Positions 20,429 to 31,999 are shown, counted from the first letter of the stretch. The stretch is 64,000 nt of DNA from Nitratireductor mangrovi (GCF_007922615.2 NZ_CP042301.2:310001-374000), one strand, 5' to 3'. Notes: a model not told the origin generated them from the sequence alone. Made by a program: numbers and translations.

Positions 20429-21826
20429 CTAGCCGGCCGCCCGCGTCCTGCAGCCGACATGATCCTGCACCGCCTGAAGCTGCGATGGCAGGATTTCGTA
20501 TCTTTCCTCCCGATCCATAAGGCCCGTGAGCCATGATGGCAAGTTGGCGGCTTGCAAGGTCGCCTCGCGCACCGCGTCGGGGAACTTTGCCGGGTGCGCG
20601 GTGGCAAGCACGATCGCCGGCGCCGCACTGCCGGCGGCATCGCGCGCGACCTTGATGGCGGTGGCGGTGTGCGGGTCGGCGAGATAGCCGCTTTTCTCCA
20701 GGACCTCGCGCATGGTCGAAGCCGTCTCGGCCATCGTCGAGGTGCCGGCGTCGAAATCGGCGCGCAGCGCGGCAAGGGTTGGCGGCGGCACCGTGAAGGC
20801 GCCGGACTGCTTCAGCCCCTCCATCGCCGTCGTCGTGGCGGCGCTGTCGCGTCCCGCCGCCTCGAACAGGGCGCGCTCGAAGTTGGACGAGACCTGGATG
20901 TCCATCGACGGCGAGGTGGTCGCCACGACGGCGCGGGTCTCGTAGCGGCCGCCCGCAAGCGCGCGCGCCAGGATGTCGTTGTCGTTGGTGGCGATCACCA
21001 GCCGCTCGATCGGCAGGCCCATGCGCCTGGCCGCGTAACCGGCGAAGATGTCGCCGAAATTGCCGGTCGGCACGACGAAGGTAACCGGCCGGTCGGGCGC
21101 TCCGAGCGAGACGGCGGCAGAAAAGTAGTAGACGGTCTGGGCCATGATGCGGGCCCAGTTGATCGAGTTGACGCCGGAAAGGCGCACGCGCCGGCGGAAC
21201 GGGTCGTCGTTGAACATCGCCTTCACCAGCGCCTGGCAATCGTCGAAATTGCCTTCGATGGCGAGCGCGTGGACGTTGCTCGCCTCCGACGTGGTCATCT
21301 GGCGCTGCTGCACCGCCGACACGCGGCCATGCGGGAAGAGGATGAAGATGTCGGAGCGGTCGCGGCCTGCGAAGGCGTCGATCGCCGCGCCGCCGGTGTC
21401 GCCGGACGTCGCCCCGACGATGGTCGCACGCTCGCCCCTTTCGGCGAGGACATGGTCCATCAGCCGCGCCAGAAGCTGCATCGCCACGTCCTTGAAGGCG
21501 AGTGTCGGACCGTGGAAGAGCTCGAGCACGAACTCGTTCGGCCCGGTCTGGACCAGCGGGCAGACCGCGTCGTGACGAAACGTCGCATAGGTCTCGTCGA
21601 CGATGGCCGAGAAGGTCTTCGCGTCGATTTCGCCGCCCAGGAAGGGCGTCATGACACGCTTGGCGATCTCGGCATAGGGAAGGCCGCGCAAGGCGCGAAT
21701 ATCGGCGGCCGGGAACTGCGGCCAGGTCTCGGGCAGGTAGAGCCCGCCGTCGCGCGCCAGTCCGGTCAGGAGCACGTCGGAAAAGCCGAGGGTCGGGGCC
21801 GCGCCCCTGGTCGAGACATATCGCAT
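20429..21826 (-). CDS. thrC: Threonine synthase
   Basis: PLP enzyme converting O-phosphohomoserine to threonine. The 465-residue protein is of the longer bacterial/fungal type; the PLP lysine is Lys112 in HGPTLAFKD, and the phosphate-binding loop is GATSGDTGGAAI. I chose ATG 21826, which gives the family N-terminus MRYVSTRG; the open frame further upstream is not conserved-looking. The gene diverges from a lipoprotein gene at 21965, and the previous step enzyme ThrB is encoded at 11935-12903. Confidence 0.97.
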   Translation of the reverse strand: MRYVSTRGAAPTLGFSDVLLTGLARDGGLYLPETWPQFPAADIRALRGLPYAEIAKRVMTPFLGGEIDAKTFSAIVDETYATFRHDAVCPLVQTGPNEFVLELFHGPTLAFKDVAMQLLARLMDHVLAERGERATIVGATSGDTGGAAIDAFAGRDRSDIFILFPHGRVSAVQQRQMTTSEASNVHALAIEGNFDDCQALVKAMFNDDPFRRRVRLSGVNSINWARIMAQTVYYFSAAVSLGAPDRPVTFVVPTGNFGDIFAGYAARRMGLPIERLVIATNDNDILARALAGGRYETRAVVATTSPSMDIQVSSNFERALFEAAGRDSAATTTAMEGLKQSGAFTVPPPTLAALRADFDAGTSTMAETASTMREVLEKSGYLADPHTATAIKVARDAAGSAAPAIVLATAHPAKFPDAVREATLQAANLPSWLTGLMDREERYEILPSQLQAVQDHVGCRTRAAG

Positions 21827-21964
21827 CGTGTCAGTCCGGTCCCGTATCGCGTCGGACGCTCGCGGCGCCGCAGGTTTCGCCCTTGAAAAACCGCATTCAC
21901 TCGGTCGCATTTTGCAGGCGGCGTTGATATAGAACAGCGCCGTTGCGACAGGGAAGAGCAGTTC

Positions 21965-22543
21965 ATGGTGTTGTTGAGTAACATGCGCAGGCTGACACGG
22001 ATTGCCGCGCTCGGCTTTCTCGTCGGCGTCGCCGGCTGTCAATCGGGCGGCCCCGGAGGCGTGCTCGATCTCGGCCTTGGCGGCGGCAGCAGCACCGACA
22101 CGTCGACGACGCAGAAGATCTCGGCCCAGGAGCTCCGCGCCTATTGCCCACGGGTGACGCTGCGCTCGGGCACGGCGTTCTACAATACCTATGAGCGGGG
22201 CGCCGAGAACGATCGCGACAAGATCATCTACCAGGCCTCGATCAGCGACGTGACGCGCAGCTGCACCTATGGCGCCGGCACCATCACCATGAATGTCGCC
22301 GCGGCCGGCAAGGTGGTGCCGGGCCCGGTCGCCAAGGATGGCACGATCTCGATGCCGATCCGCATCGCGGTGCTGCGCGGCGAGGAAGTGCTCTATTCAC
22401 AACTGCACAAATACGACGTCTCGATCGCGGCCAATCAGCCCGCGACCCAGTTCGTGTTCAACGACCCGAACGTGACCTTCGAGACGCCGGCCGCCCGCAA
22501 CGTGCAGGTCTTCGTCGGTTATGACGAGGGGCCGGCCGACTGA
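21965..22543 (+). CDS. Putative lipoprotein, unknown function
   Basis: A 192-residue protein with a type II signal peptide: a basic start (MRRLTRIA), a hydrophobic stretch and the lipobox GVAGC (Cys about 27). A low-complexity Gly/Ser/Thr linker follows, then a domain with two more cysteines (RAYCPRVTLR and TRSCTYG). Rhizobial genomes carry similar lipoproteins, but I know no function. ATG 21983 (MRRL) is an alternative start that gives a more typical signal peptide. It converges with the HAD gene. Confidence 0.8.
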   Translation: MVLLSNMRRLTRIAALGFLVGVAGCQSGGPGGVLDLGLGGGSSTDTSTTQKISAQELRAYCPRVTLRSGTAFYNTYERGAENDRDKIIYQASISDVTRSCTYGAGTITMNVAAAGKVVPGPVAKDGTISMPIRIAVLRGEEVLYSQLHKYDVSIAANQPATQFVFNDPNVTFETPAARNVQVFVGYDEGPAD

Positions 22544-22565
22544 CCGCCGAGCGGCAAATCGGCGC

Positions 22566-24533
<1,968 letters not shown>

Positions 24534-24610
24534 CCGGCGGGGCGATTGTTAAGTCGCAAGGACGTTCACGGCTTGTCAGTCTTCTTGTATAGACATGGCC
24601 TATAGTGACC

Positions 24611-24627
24611 CCGCGCCGTCGGCGCGG
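24611..24627. promoter_or_regulatory. Perfect palindrome just upstream of the TacA-like gene
   Basis: CCGCGCC and GGCGCGG (seven-base arms, GTC spacer) lie six bases before the first ATG of the DUF1778-like gene. Position and symmetry fit an autoregulatory operator as in toxin-antitoxin promoters, or an mRNA hairpin over the ribosome-binding site. The AT-rich TTGTATAGACATGGCCTATAGT segment before it is a possible promoter. Confidence 0.45.
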
Positions 24628-24632
24628 ATGTC

Positions 24633-24923
24633 ATGACGGAAGTGTCAATGACCGCCTCGAAGACGACCCGTACCTTCAACCTTAGGTTCGATGCCGAAAC
24701 GCACGAACTCGTGCATCAGGCGGCCGAGATTTGCGGCCAGTCGGCAACCGTCTTCATAACCGAGGCCGCTGTGTATTCGGCGCAGGTGGAATTGCTCGAC
24801 CAGCGTTTCGTGGGCGTCGATCCGACGGTTTTCGACGATGTTCTGGCGCAGATCGATGCGCCTGCCGAAGTCAACGCTGAGCTCGTGCGCCTGTTCAGGC
24901 AGCAGCTCGAGTGGATTGAGTGA
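24633..24923 (+). CDS. Orphan TacA/DUF1778-like antitoxin protein
   Basis: A 96-residue protein resembling DUF1778 (TacA) antitoxins: an N-terminal ribbon-helix-helix-like part (TRTFNLRFDAETHELVHQAAE, about 10-30, then SATVFITEAA) and the family C-terminal part with LLDQRFVGVDPTVFDDVLAQ and a PAEVNAELVRLF end. TacA partners normally pair with a GNAT toxin encoded directly downstream; here only about 60 bases remain before the convergent HAD gene, so no intact toxin exists. ATG 24648 is an alternative start. Family assignment is from pattern recall and moderately sure. Confidence 0.65.
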   Translation: MTEVSMTASKTTRTFNLRFDAETHELVHQAAEICGQSATVFITEAAVYSAQVELLDQRFVGVDPTVFDDVLAQIDAPAEVNAELVRLFRQQLEWIE

Positions 24924-24983
24924 TTGGCCACGCGGAGTCTACTGCCGATCGCTTCGCTGGACGCGGCGACGCGCTGAACGGCA

Positions 24984-25595
24984 TCAGGCCGCTATGCCCA
25001 TCCGCGCCAGGTCGCGCTCCAGATCCGCTTCCCCGGTGAAATGGATCGCCTGCCAGCCGGCGGCGCGGGCGCCCTCGACGTTTTTCGGGCTGTCATCGAT
25101 GAAGAGCGCGGCCTGCGGGTCGAGGCCGAAATCGCTCGCATGGCGTTCGTAGATGCGCAGGTCCGGCTTGATCAGCCCGACTTCGCCGGAGACGGTCACT
25201 CCGCGCGGCCGGTCGAGGAACGGAAACCTCCGCCGCGCCTCAACGAATGTATCGGCGGCGAAGTTGGTGAGCATGGTCACGTCGTGACCGGCCTCGATCA
25301 GCTCCAGCATCAGGGCGACGCTGCCCTCATAGGCGTGTGGCACCATTTCGTGCCAGTTGCGCCGGAAGGCGCGGATATTGTCCTCTTCGTCCGGATAAGC
25401 GGCGATCAGCAACGCCTCGGCTTCCTCCCAGCGGCGGCCGCGATCCTGCTCGACGTTCCAGTCCGAAGTGCAGACGTGCTCGAAGAACCAGGCGCGCCTG
25501 TCGTCGTCCGGGATCAGCCGCCGGTAGGGAATCTCGGGATCGTAATGAATCAGCACCTTGCCGATGTCGAAGACGATGTGGCGGATGTCGGTCAC
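24984..25595 (-). CDS. HAD-like hydrolase, YihX type
   Basis: A 203-residue HAD hydrolase beginning with GTG, overlapping the mutY stop codon (GTGA). Motif I is FDIGKVL: the nucleophile Asp is present but the usual second Asp is Gly, the FDxG form found in YihX-like alpha-glucose-1-phosphatases and epoxide-hydrolase-linked HADs. Later motifs are MLTNFAAD (motif II region), LIKPDLRIYE (Lys, motif III) and FIDDSPKNVEGA (motif IV). Substrate is uncertain; sugar phosphate is plausible. Translationally coupled to mutY. Confidence 0.88.
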   Translation of the reverse strand: MTDIRHIVFDIGKVLIHYDPEIPYRRLIPDDDRRAWFFEHVCTSDWNVEQDRGRRWEEAEALLIAAYPDEEDNIRAFRRNWHEMVPHAYEGSVALMLELIEAGHDVTMLTNFAADTFVEARRRFPFLDRPRGVTVSGEVGLIKPDLRIYERHASDFGLDPQAALFIDDSPKNVEGARAAGWQAIHFTGEADLERDLARMGIAA

Positions 25596-26707
25596 CGGGA
25601 TGCTCCATTGCGGGTCGGTTTGCGGATCGCGCCGGGTATGGCAGCCTCGATGACCTTTTTCATGACAGTGGGCAGCGCTTCGCTGTGGATATCCGCGCGC
25701 GGCGCCCACCACCAATCCGGTGGCGCGCTGCCGTCGTGACGGGCGTGATAGACCGAAAGCGTCAGCGCGAAATGCGTGAAGACGTGCTGCACGCTGCCAG
25801 CAGGCCGCCACCGGGCGTCGAACGGTGCTGCATCCACGCGGTCATCGCCGTCGATACGCGCCGACCAGCCGCTCGTCGGCACCTCGCTCATGCCGCCGAG
25901 CAGACCTTTCGTGGGGCGCTTGCGCAACAGGATCGCCCCGTCGGCGCGTTCGGCGACGAAGGCCGCGCCGAGCCGCTGCGGGCGTTCGGCTCTGGGCGGC
26001 TTGAGCGGGAAACGCTCCGGATCGCCGTTCAGCCGTGCCTTGCAGTCGTCGCTGACCGGGCAGATCGCACAGGCCGGCCGGCGCGGCGTGCAGATCGTCG
26101 CGCCGAGGTCCATCATGGCCTGGGCGAAGTCGCCGGGCCGGGAGGGCGGAACAAGCGTCTGAACAATGCCGCGGATATCCTGCTTGGCTTCGCGAACCGG
26201 CCTTTCGATGGCCTCAAGCCGCGTCACCACACGCTCGACATTGCCGTCGACGACGGCGGCAGGCTCGTCGAATGCGATCGCCGCGATCGCCGCCGAGGTG
26301 TAGTCGCCGATGCCGGGCAGTTCGCGCAGCGCAGCCATCGTTTCGGGAAACCTGCCGCCATCCGCGGCGGCGACGGTTTCGGCGCAGCGCTTCAGGTTGC
26401 GCGCCCGCGAATAATAGCCAAGGCCGGCCCAGGCCTTCATGATCTCGTCGCTTTCGGCCGCGGCCAGCGCCTCGACCGTCGGCCAGCGGCGCACGAAGGT
26501 CTCGAAATAGGGTTTGACCGCCGCCACCGTCGTCTGCTGCAGCATGATCTCGGACAGCCAGATCTGGTAGGGATCGGGCCGTTCCCCCGCCGCCATGGCC
26601 CGTGGCGGGATGCGCCAGGGAAGGTGCCGGTGATGGCGATCATACCAGGCCAGCAGCCGCGCCGCGAAATCGCCGCGCGGCGAGCGAGCGCGAGCGGGGG
26701 ATGTCAT
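25592..26707 (-). CDS. mutY: A/G-specific adenine glycosylase
   Basis: Base-excision repair enzyme removing adenine mispaired with 8-oxoguanine. The 371-residue form shows the helix-hairpin-helix LPGIGDYTSAAI, the catalytic Asp in AAVVDGNVERV, and the 4Fe-4S loop with the C-x6-C-x2-C-x5-C pattern in CTPRRPACAICPVSDDC. A NUDIX-like 8-oxoG recognition domain occupies the C-terminal 130 residues. I start at ATG 26707; ATG 26749 would add 14 poorly conserved residues and overlap further with the divergent gene. Confidence 0.96.
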   Translation of the reverse strand: MTSPARARSPRGDFAARLLAWYDRHHRHLPWRIPPRAMAAGERPDPYQIWLSEIMLQQTTVAAVKPYFETFVRRWPTVEALAAAESDEIMKAWAGLGYYSRARNLKRCAETVAAADGGRFPETMAALRELPGIGDYTSAAIAAIAFDEPAAVVDGNVERVVTRLEAIERPVREAKQDIRGIVQTLVPPSRPGDFAQAMMDLGATICTPRRPACAICPVSDDCKARLNGDPERFPLKPPRAERPQRLGAAFVAERADGAILLRKRPTKGLLGGMSEVPTSGWSARIDGDDRVDAAPFDARWRPAGSVQHVFTHFALTLSVYHARHDGSAPPDWWWAPRADIHSEALPTVMKKVIEAAIPGAIRKPTRNGASR

Positions 26708-26769
26708 CGGCGTCCGGCTCGGATATTCTGGGGGCGGCGAGGAAGGCATTGGCGCATGGCGGTCGGTAC

Positions 26770-27267
26770 ATGACAGGGAAGCGCAGAGGGAGCAATCCCG
26801 TCGCGGTGAGCGACCTTGCCACCGGCATCCTCGATCCGGTGCTGAAGAAGCGCGCCGGCATGTCGGTCAGCCTGGTGCAGTCGTGGCAGGAACTGGTCGG
26901 AACGCGTCTGGCCCGTTCGACACGGCCGGAGCGCATCGCCTGGCCGAGGCGGCGGCATGAGGACGATCCCTTCGAGCCGGCAACGCTGGTGGTCGCGTGT
27001 GAGGGCGCCATGGCGCTGCACCTGCAGCACGAGACCGGCGAAATCATCGACCGGGTCAACAGCTTCTTCGGTTTTGCCGCGATCGGGCGCATCCGTATCG
27101 TGCAGAAACCGGTGGCGCTGGACACCGGCGAACGGCGCAAGCCCTTGCGTCCGCTCAGCGAGGCGGAAAAGCAGCGCGTCGGCGGCTACGTGAAGGATGT
27201 TGGAGACGAGGGGCTGCGCGCGGCGCTGGAACGGCTTGGCCAAAGCGTGGTGGCGTCGCGCAAATGA
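26770..27267 (+). CDS. DciA-like DUF721 protein
   Basis: A 165-residue DUF721 family protein. DciA, the characterised member, loads the replicative helicase DnaB in bacteria lacking DnaC. The core is visible from the DPVLKKRAG/WQELVG region through the LVVACEGAMALHLQHETGEII strand-helix segment to IGRIRI. ATG 26770 is my chosen start; ATG 26701 is in frame but would overlap the mutY start. The neighbourhood mutY/DUF721/dsbA/smc is common in rhizobia. Confidence 0.82.
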   Translation: MTGKRRGSNPVAVSDLATGILDPVLKKRAGMSVSLVQSWQELVGTRLARSTRPERIAWPRRRHEDDPFEPATLVVACEGAMALHLQHETGEIIDRVNSFFGFAAIGRIRIVQKPVALDTGERRKPLRPLSEAEKQRVGGYVKDVGDEGLRAALERLGQSVVASRK

Positions 27268-27412
27268 CCGGGTGACGGGCGTGCTGTCGATTTCGTGAAG
27301 CGGCCGCGGCACTTTTGCGCTGTGATCGGTGCAAACGATGCCTTAATAAGCGCCAACTCTCGCTTTTTGATATCCGAACATAGCAAAATCCAGACATCGA
27401 CAGGTGATTCGC

Positions 27413-28114
27413 ATGGCCCGCTTCGTATCGCGTCGGAACGTAGTCGCATCGCTGGCAGCGCTGCCGGCGGCAGCCGTGCTGGCTGCGTGCAGCGATTCAG
27501 GAGAATCGAACACGCCCAAGACACCGGAAACGCCCGAGGCGCCGAAGGTTTCGGCTCCGGACGCGCAAGGCACGGTCGACGTCGCCAAGCTGATGGAACC
27601 CGGCCCGCTTCCCGAGAAGTCGGTCGGCTCGGAGGACGCACCGATCACCATCGTCGAATATGCCTCAACGACCTGCGGCCATTGCGGCAATTTCCACCGC
27701 AACACCTATCCGGCGCTGAAGGAGAAATATATCGACACCGGCAAGGCCAGGCTGGTGCTGCGCGAATTCCCGTTCGATCCGCGCGCCGAGGCCGGCTTCA
27801 TGCTCGCCCGCTGCGCCGACGACAAGTATTTCGCCATGGCCGATGTGCTGTTCAAGCAGCAGGACGCCTGGGTGGGCGTGGAGAACGCTCGCGAGGCGCT
27901 GTTGAAGATCGCGCGTCTGGCCGGTTTTTCACAGGAGTCCTTCGAGGCGTGCTTGACGAACCAGAAGCTTCTGGAGGATGTCAGGGCGGTCAAGGATCGC
28001 GGGGCGAAGGAATTCGGCGTCGATTCCACGCCGACTTTCTTCATCAACGGCAAGAAATATGCGGGGGCCATGTCGATTGGCGAGTTCTCGGCAATCATCG
28101 ACAGCATGCTCTGA
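27413..28114 (+). CDS. DsbA-family thiol-disulfide oxidoreductase with lipoprotein-like signal
   Basis: A 233-residue periplasmic thioredoxin-fold protein. The signal has a twin-arginine-like RR and a lipobox-like LAAC at about residue 24, so it may be membrane-anchored. A Pro/Glu-rich linker with TPETPEAPK repeats precedes the DsbA domain. The active site is CGHC in ASTTCGHCGNF and the cis-Pro loop is STPTFFING. ATG 27413 is preferred over GTG 27404 because AGGTGA sits five bases upstream. It precedes smc by 63 bases. Confidence 0.9.
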   Translation: MARFVSRRNVVASLAALPAAAVLAACSDSGESNTPKTPETPEAPKVSAPDAQGTVDVAKLMEPGPLPEKSVGSEDAPITIVEYASTTCGHCGNFHRNTYPALKEKYIDTGKARLVLREFPFDPRAEAGFMLARCADDKYFAMADVLFKQQDAWVGVENAREALLKIARLAGFSQESFEACLTNQKLLEDVRAVKDRGAKEFGVDSTPTFFINGKKYAGAMSIGEFSAIIDSML

Positions 28115-28177
28115 TCGCCGCCCCCTGAGCCGGCGCGGGCAGGATGCCGCGCCCTCGGGCCGGGAGGTCGCATCCTG

Positions 28178-31100
28178 ATGCGCTTTTCCCGGCTGCGCCT
28201 TCTCGGTTTCAAATCTTTCGTCGAGCCGTCCGAATTCGTCATCGAAGGCGGGTTGACGGGTGTCGTCGGGCCCAATGGCTGCGGCAAGTCCAACCTCGTC
28301 GAGGCCCTGCGCTGGGTCATGGGCGAGAACTCCTACAAGAACATGCGCGCGTCCGGCATGGACGACGTCATCTTCTCCGGTTCAGGCACGAGGCCGGCGC
28401 GCAACACCGCCGAGGTGACGCTTTTCCTCGACAATGCCGACCGCTCCGCTCCGGCCGCCTACAATGATGTCGACGAGTTGCAGATCTCGCGCCGCATCGA
28501 GCGCGAGGCGGGCTCGGTCTACCGCATCAACGGCAAGGAAGCGCGCGCCAAGGATGTGCAACTGCTTTTCGCTGACCAGTCGACCGGGGCGCGTTCGCCG
28601 TCGATGGTCGGCCAGGGCCGCATCGGCGAACTGATCCAGGCCAAGCCGCAGGCGCGCCGGGCGCTGCTGGAGGAGGCGGCCGGCATTTCCGGGCTGCATT
28701 CGCGCCGGCATGAGGCGGAACTGCGGCTGCGTGCGGCCGAGCAGAACCTCGAGCGGCTCGACGACGTGGTCGGCGAACTGGAAAGCCAGATCGAGAGCCT
28801 GAGAAGGCAGGCGCGGCAGGCCTCGCGCTTCAAGAGCCTGTCGGCCGAGATCAGGCAGGCCGAGGCGGTGCTTCTGCATCTGCGCTGGGCCCAGGCCAAG
28901 GAGCAGGAGGCGGAGGCGCAGTCAGCACTTTCGGCGGCGACCGCACTGGTGGGCGAGCGCGCCCAGGCGCAGATGACCGCCGCCAAGGAGCAGGGCGTCG
29001 GCGCGATGCGACTGCCGGAATTGCGCGACGGCGAAGCCAAGGCCGCAGCGGCACTGCAGCGCCTGACCATCGCGCGTACACAACTTGACGAGGAAGCGCG
29101 GCGGTTGCAGGCGCGTCAGGAAGAGCTTGACCGGCGCATCGCGCAGCTTGACGCCGACATCGAGCGCGAAGAGCGGCTGGTGCGCGACAATGCCGAGACA
29201 CTGGCCCGGCTGACCGGCGAGGAAGAAACGCTCAACGCCGAACAGGCCGGTTCGTCCGAGCGCGAGGCCGAGGCCGGCGCCACATTCGCGGAAGCGGCGG
29301 CGCGGCTGGAGGCCAGCGAAGCGGCGTTGTCCGCCATTACCTCGGAGCGCGCCGAGGCGATGGCCCAGCGCAGCCAATACGAGCGCGCGGTGCGCGAGCA
29401 TCGCGAACGCCGCGACCGCTTCGCACGGCAGCTGGAGGAGAAGGCGCGCGAGGCCGAGGCGATTGCCGCCCGGCTGGCCGAATTGCCCGACCCGGCCGCC
29501 AAGAAGAGCCTGGTCGAGCGCGCCGAAGCCAATGTTGCCGAAGCCGAGGCCGCGGCCGCCGCCGCCGAAAAGCGCGTGGCCGAGGCACGAGCGGCGGAGC
29601 AGGACCTGCGGGCCCCGGTCGAGCAGGCGCGGGCCGAGAAGCAGCGGCTCGAGGCGGAGGCAGACACGCTTGCCAAGGTGCTCAACAGCGGCGCGTCGGG
29701 CCTGTTTCCGGCCGTGCTCGAGCAGGTGCGCGTCGAGCGCGGCTTCGAGACGGCGCTCGGTGCCGCGCTGGGCGAAGACCTCGACATTCCGCTCGATCGC
29801 GGCGCGCCCGTGCATTGGGGCGACATGGAGCCGGACGAGGGCGATGCGGCGCTTCCCCATGGCGCGCGGCCGCTGATCGACGTCGTGCGCGCGCCGCGCC
29901 AGCTCGCCCGCCGGCTGGCCCAGATCGGCGTGGTCGAGGACGCCGACGGCCCGCGGCTGCAGAAGGCGCTGGCGCCCGGGCAGCGGCTGGTGAGCCGCGA
30001 GGGCGCGTTGTGGCGCTGGGACGGCTTCACCGCCAGCGCCGATGCGCCGACGGCCGCTGCGCAGCGGCTGGCGCAGAAGAACCGGCTGGCCGAACTCGAT
30101 CAGGAGATTTCGGCGGCGACCGCAAGGCTGACGACGGCGAGCGAGGCCCTGGCCGAGGCCGAGGAAGCCGTGCGCGCCATGGTCGAGGTGGAACGCCATG
30201 CGCGCGAGGCGTGGCGAGTATCGCAGCGCGCCGTCGGCGAGGCACGCCAGGAACTCGCGCAGGCCGAGAAGGCCGCCGGCGAACTCGCCACCCGCAGGAC
30301 GTCCCTTGCAGAAACATTGCAGGGCCTTGAGGAAAGCCGCGCCGAGGAAGAGCAGGCGCTGGCCGAGGCCGAGGCCGCGCTTGCGGGCGCGCCGGACCCG
30401 TCCGACATCCAGTCGCGTTTCGAGCGCCAGTCGACCGCCGTTGCCGAGGACCGCTCGGCGCTAGCCGACGCCCGGGCCGTCAATGACGGACTGAAGCGCG
30501 AGGCAGAGGCACGCCAGCGTCGGCTGGCGGCCATCGCCAGCGAGCGTCAGGCCTGGCTGTCACGGGCCGAAAACGCCAACCGCCAGAAGGCGGCGCTTGC
30601 CGAGCGGCGCCAGGAGGCGGCCAGCGAGCGCGACCAGATCGCCGAGGCGCCCGACGCCATCGAGGCGCGCCGGCGCGCGCTTTTGAGCGAGCTGGCCAAG
30701 ACCGAAAAGCAGCGCCAGGACGCGGCCGACCGCCTTGCAGCGGCGGAAACGCAGCAGGCGAACCTCGACAGGGAGGCCAACAAGGCCTTGCAGGCGCTGT
30801 CGGAAAGCCGCGAGGCCCGCGGCCGCGCCGAAGAGCGGCTGTCGGCTGCCGACGAGCGCCGCCGCGACGCGGAGGCCCGTATCCAGGAGGCGCTCGGCAT
30901 CGCGCCGCACCTCGTCATTCGCCATACCGGGCTCGGCCCGGACGACAAGATGCCGGACATGGCGGATGTCGAGCGCCGGCTCGACCGGCTCAGGGTCGAC
31001 CGCGAGCGGCTCGGCGCCGTCAATTTGCGCGCGGAGGAAGAGCAGCGCGAGCTTTCGGAGCGGCTGGAGACCATCGTTTCGGAGCGCGAGGACGTGATCG

Positions 31101-31636
31101 AGGCGATCAAGAAGCTGCGCCAGGCAATCCAGAGCCTCAACCGGGAAGGACGCGAGCGCCTGCTCGAGGCCTTCGACCGGGTCAACGCCCAGTTCCAGCG
31201 GCTGTTCACCCATCTGTTCGGCGGTGGCACAGCGGAACTGCAACTGGTCGAATCCGAGGATCCGCTCGAGGCCGGCCTCGAAATCCTCGCCCGGCCGCCC
31301 GGCAAGAAACCGCAGACGATGACGCTGCTTTCGGGCGGCGAGCAGGCGCTCACCGCCATGGCGCTGATCTTCGCGGTGTTCCTGACCAATCCGGCCCCGA
31401 TCTGCGTGCTCGACGAGGTCGACGCGCCGCTCGACGATCACAACGTCGAACGCTTCTGCAACCTGATGGACGAGATGGCGGCGACCACGCACACGCGCTT
31501 CGTCATCATCACCCACAATCCCATCACCATGGCACGCATGAACCGGCTGTTCGGCGTCACCATGGCCGAACAGGGCGTCAGCCAGCTGGTTTCCGTCGAC
31601 CTACAGACCGCCGAGCAGATCCGCGAGGCAAGCTGA
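28178..31636 (+). CDS. smc: Chromosome segregation ATPase SMC
   Basis: Full-length 1152-residue SMC condensin that organises and segregates the chromosome with ScpA/ScpB. The Walker A motif GPNGCGKS is at 31-38. Two long Ala/Glu/Arg-rich coiled coils (about 160-480 and 640-930) flank a hinge (about 500-630). The C-terminal head has the signature LSGGEQALTAMAL and Walker B VLDEVDAPLDD. Ribosome-binding site GGAGGT precedes the ATG. Confidence 0.97.
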   Translation: MRFSRLRLLGFKSFVEPSEFVIEGGLTGVVGPNGCGKSNLVEALRWVMGENSYKNMRASGMDDVIFSGSGTRPARNTAEVTLFLDNADRSAPAAYNDVDELQISRRIEREAGSVYRINGKEARAKDVQLLFADQSTGARSPSMVGQGRIGELIQAKPQARRALLEEAAGISGLHSRRHEAELRLRAAEQNLERLDDVVGELESQIESLRRQARQASRFKSLSAEIRQAEAVLLHLRWAQAKEQEAEAQSALSAATALVGERAQAQMTAAKEQGVGAMRLPELRDGEAKAAAALQRLTIARTQLDEEARRLQARQEELDRRIAQLDADIEREERLVRDNAETLARLTGEEETLNAEQAGSSEREAEAGATFAEAAARLEASEAALSAITSERAEAMAQRSQYERAVREHRERRDRFARQLEEKAREAEAIAARLAELPDPAAKKSLVERAEANVAEAEAAAAAAEKRVAEARAAEQDLRAPVEQARAEKQRLEAEADTLAKVLNSGASGLFPAVLEQVRVERGFETALGAALGEDLDIPLDRGAPVHWGDMEPDEGDAALPHGARPLIDVVRAPRQLARRLAQIGVVEDADGPRLQKALAPGQRLVSREGALWRWDGFTASADAPTAAAQRLAQKNRLAELDQEISAATARLTTASEALAEAEEAVRAMVEVERHAREAWRVSQRAVGEARQELAQAEKAAGELATRRTSLAETLQGLEESRAEEEQALAEAEAALAGAPDPSDIQSRFERQSTAVAEDRSALADARAVNDGLKREAEARQRRLAAIASERQAWLSRAENANRQKAALAERRQEAASERDQIAEAPDAIEARRRALLSELAKTEKQRQDAADRLAAAETQQANLDREANKALQALSESREARGRAEERLSAADERRRDAEARIQEALGIAPHLVIRHTGLGPDDKMPDMADVERRLDRLRVDRERLGAVNLRAEEEQRELSERLETIVSEREDVIEAIKKLRQAIQSLNREGRERLLEAFDRVNAQFQRLFTHLFGGGTAELQLVESEDPLEAGLEILARPPGKKPQTMTLLSGGEQALTAMALIFAVFLTNPAPICVLDEVDAPLDDHNVERFCNLMDEMAATTHTRFVIITHNPITMARMNRLFGVTMAEQGVSQLVSVDLQTAEQIREAS

Positions 31637-31657
31637 CTTTCCTAGCTACCTGAGGCG

Positions 31658-31999
31658 CTATTCCCCCCACACCGCGAGTTCGTTGCCGGCGGGGTCTGTG
31701 AAGTGGAAGCGCCGGCCCCCGGGGAACGAGAAGATCGGCTTCACGATCTTGCCGCCGGCCTCGGTCACCGCGTCGAGCGATTTCTCCAGGTTTTCCGAAA
31801 ACAGCACTGGCAGTGGTTTTGTCGTAGCGGCCACATCGCCGTCGAATCCGCCGTCCAGCCCTTCCGAATAGGCCGAGTAGGACGGTCCGTAGTCGGTGAA
31901 GGTCCAGCCGAATGCCGCGCTGTAGAAGGCCTTGACGCTGTCGATCGACCCGCCGCCCGCGCCCATCTCGAGATAGTCGAGCTTGCCGTCCTGCTTCAT
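31658..31999 (-). CDS. VOC superfamily (glyoxalase/bleomycin-resistance fold) protein
   Basis: A 113-residue single-domain VOC protein. The first half has the KAFYSAAFGWTF segment and the second half ends with GGRRFHFTDPAGNELAVW, a typical metal-ligand-bearing VOC end. Many such proteins are isomerase- or dioxygenase-like with unknown substrates. I chose ATG 31999, which has GGAG eight bases upstream, rather than the longer reading frame. It converges with smc. Confidence 0.86.
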   Translation of the reverse strand: MKQDGKLDYLEMGAGGGSIDSVKAFYSAAFGWTFTDYGPSYSAYSEGLDGGFDGDVAATTKPLPVLFSENLEKSLDAVTEAGGKIVKPIFSFPGGRRFHFTDPAGNELAVWGE

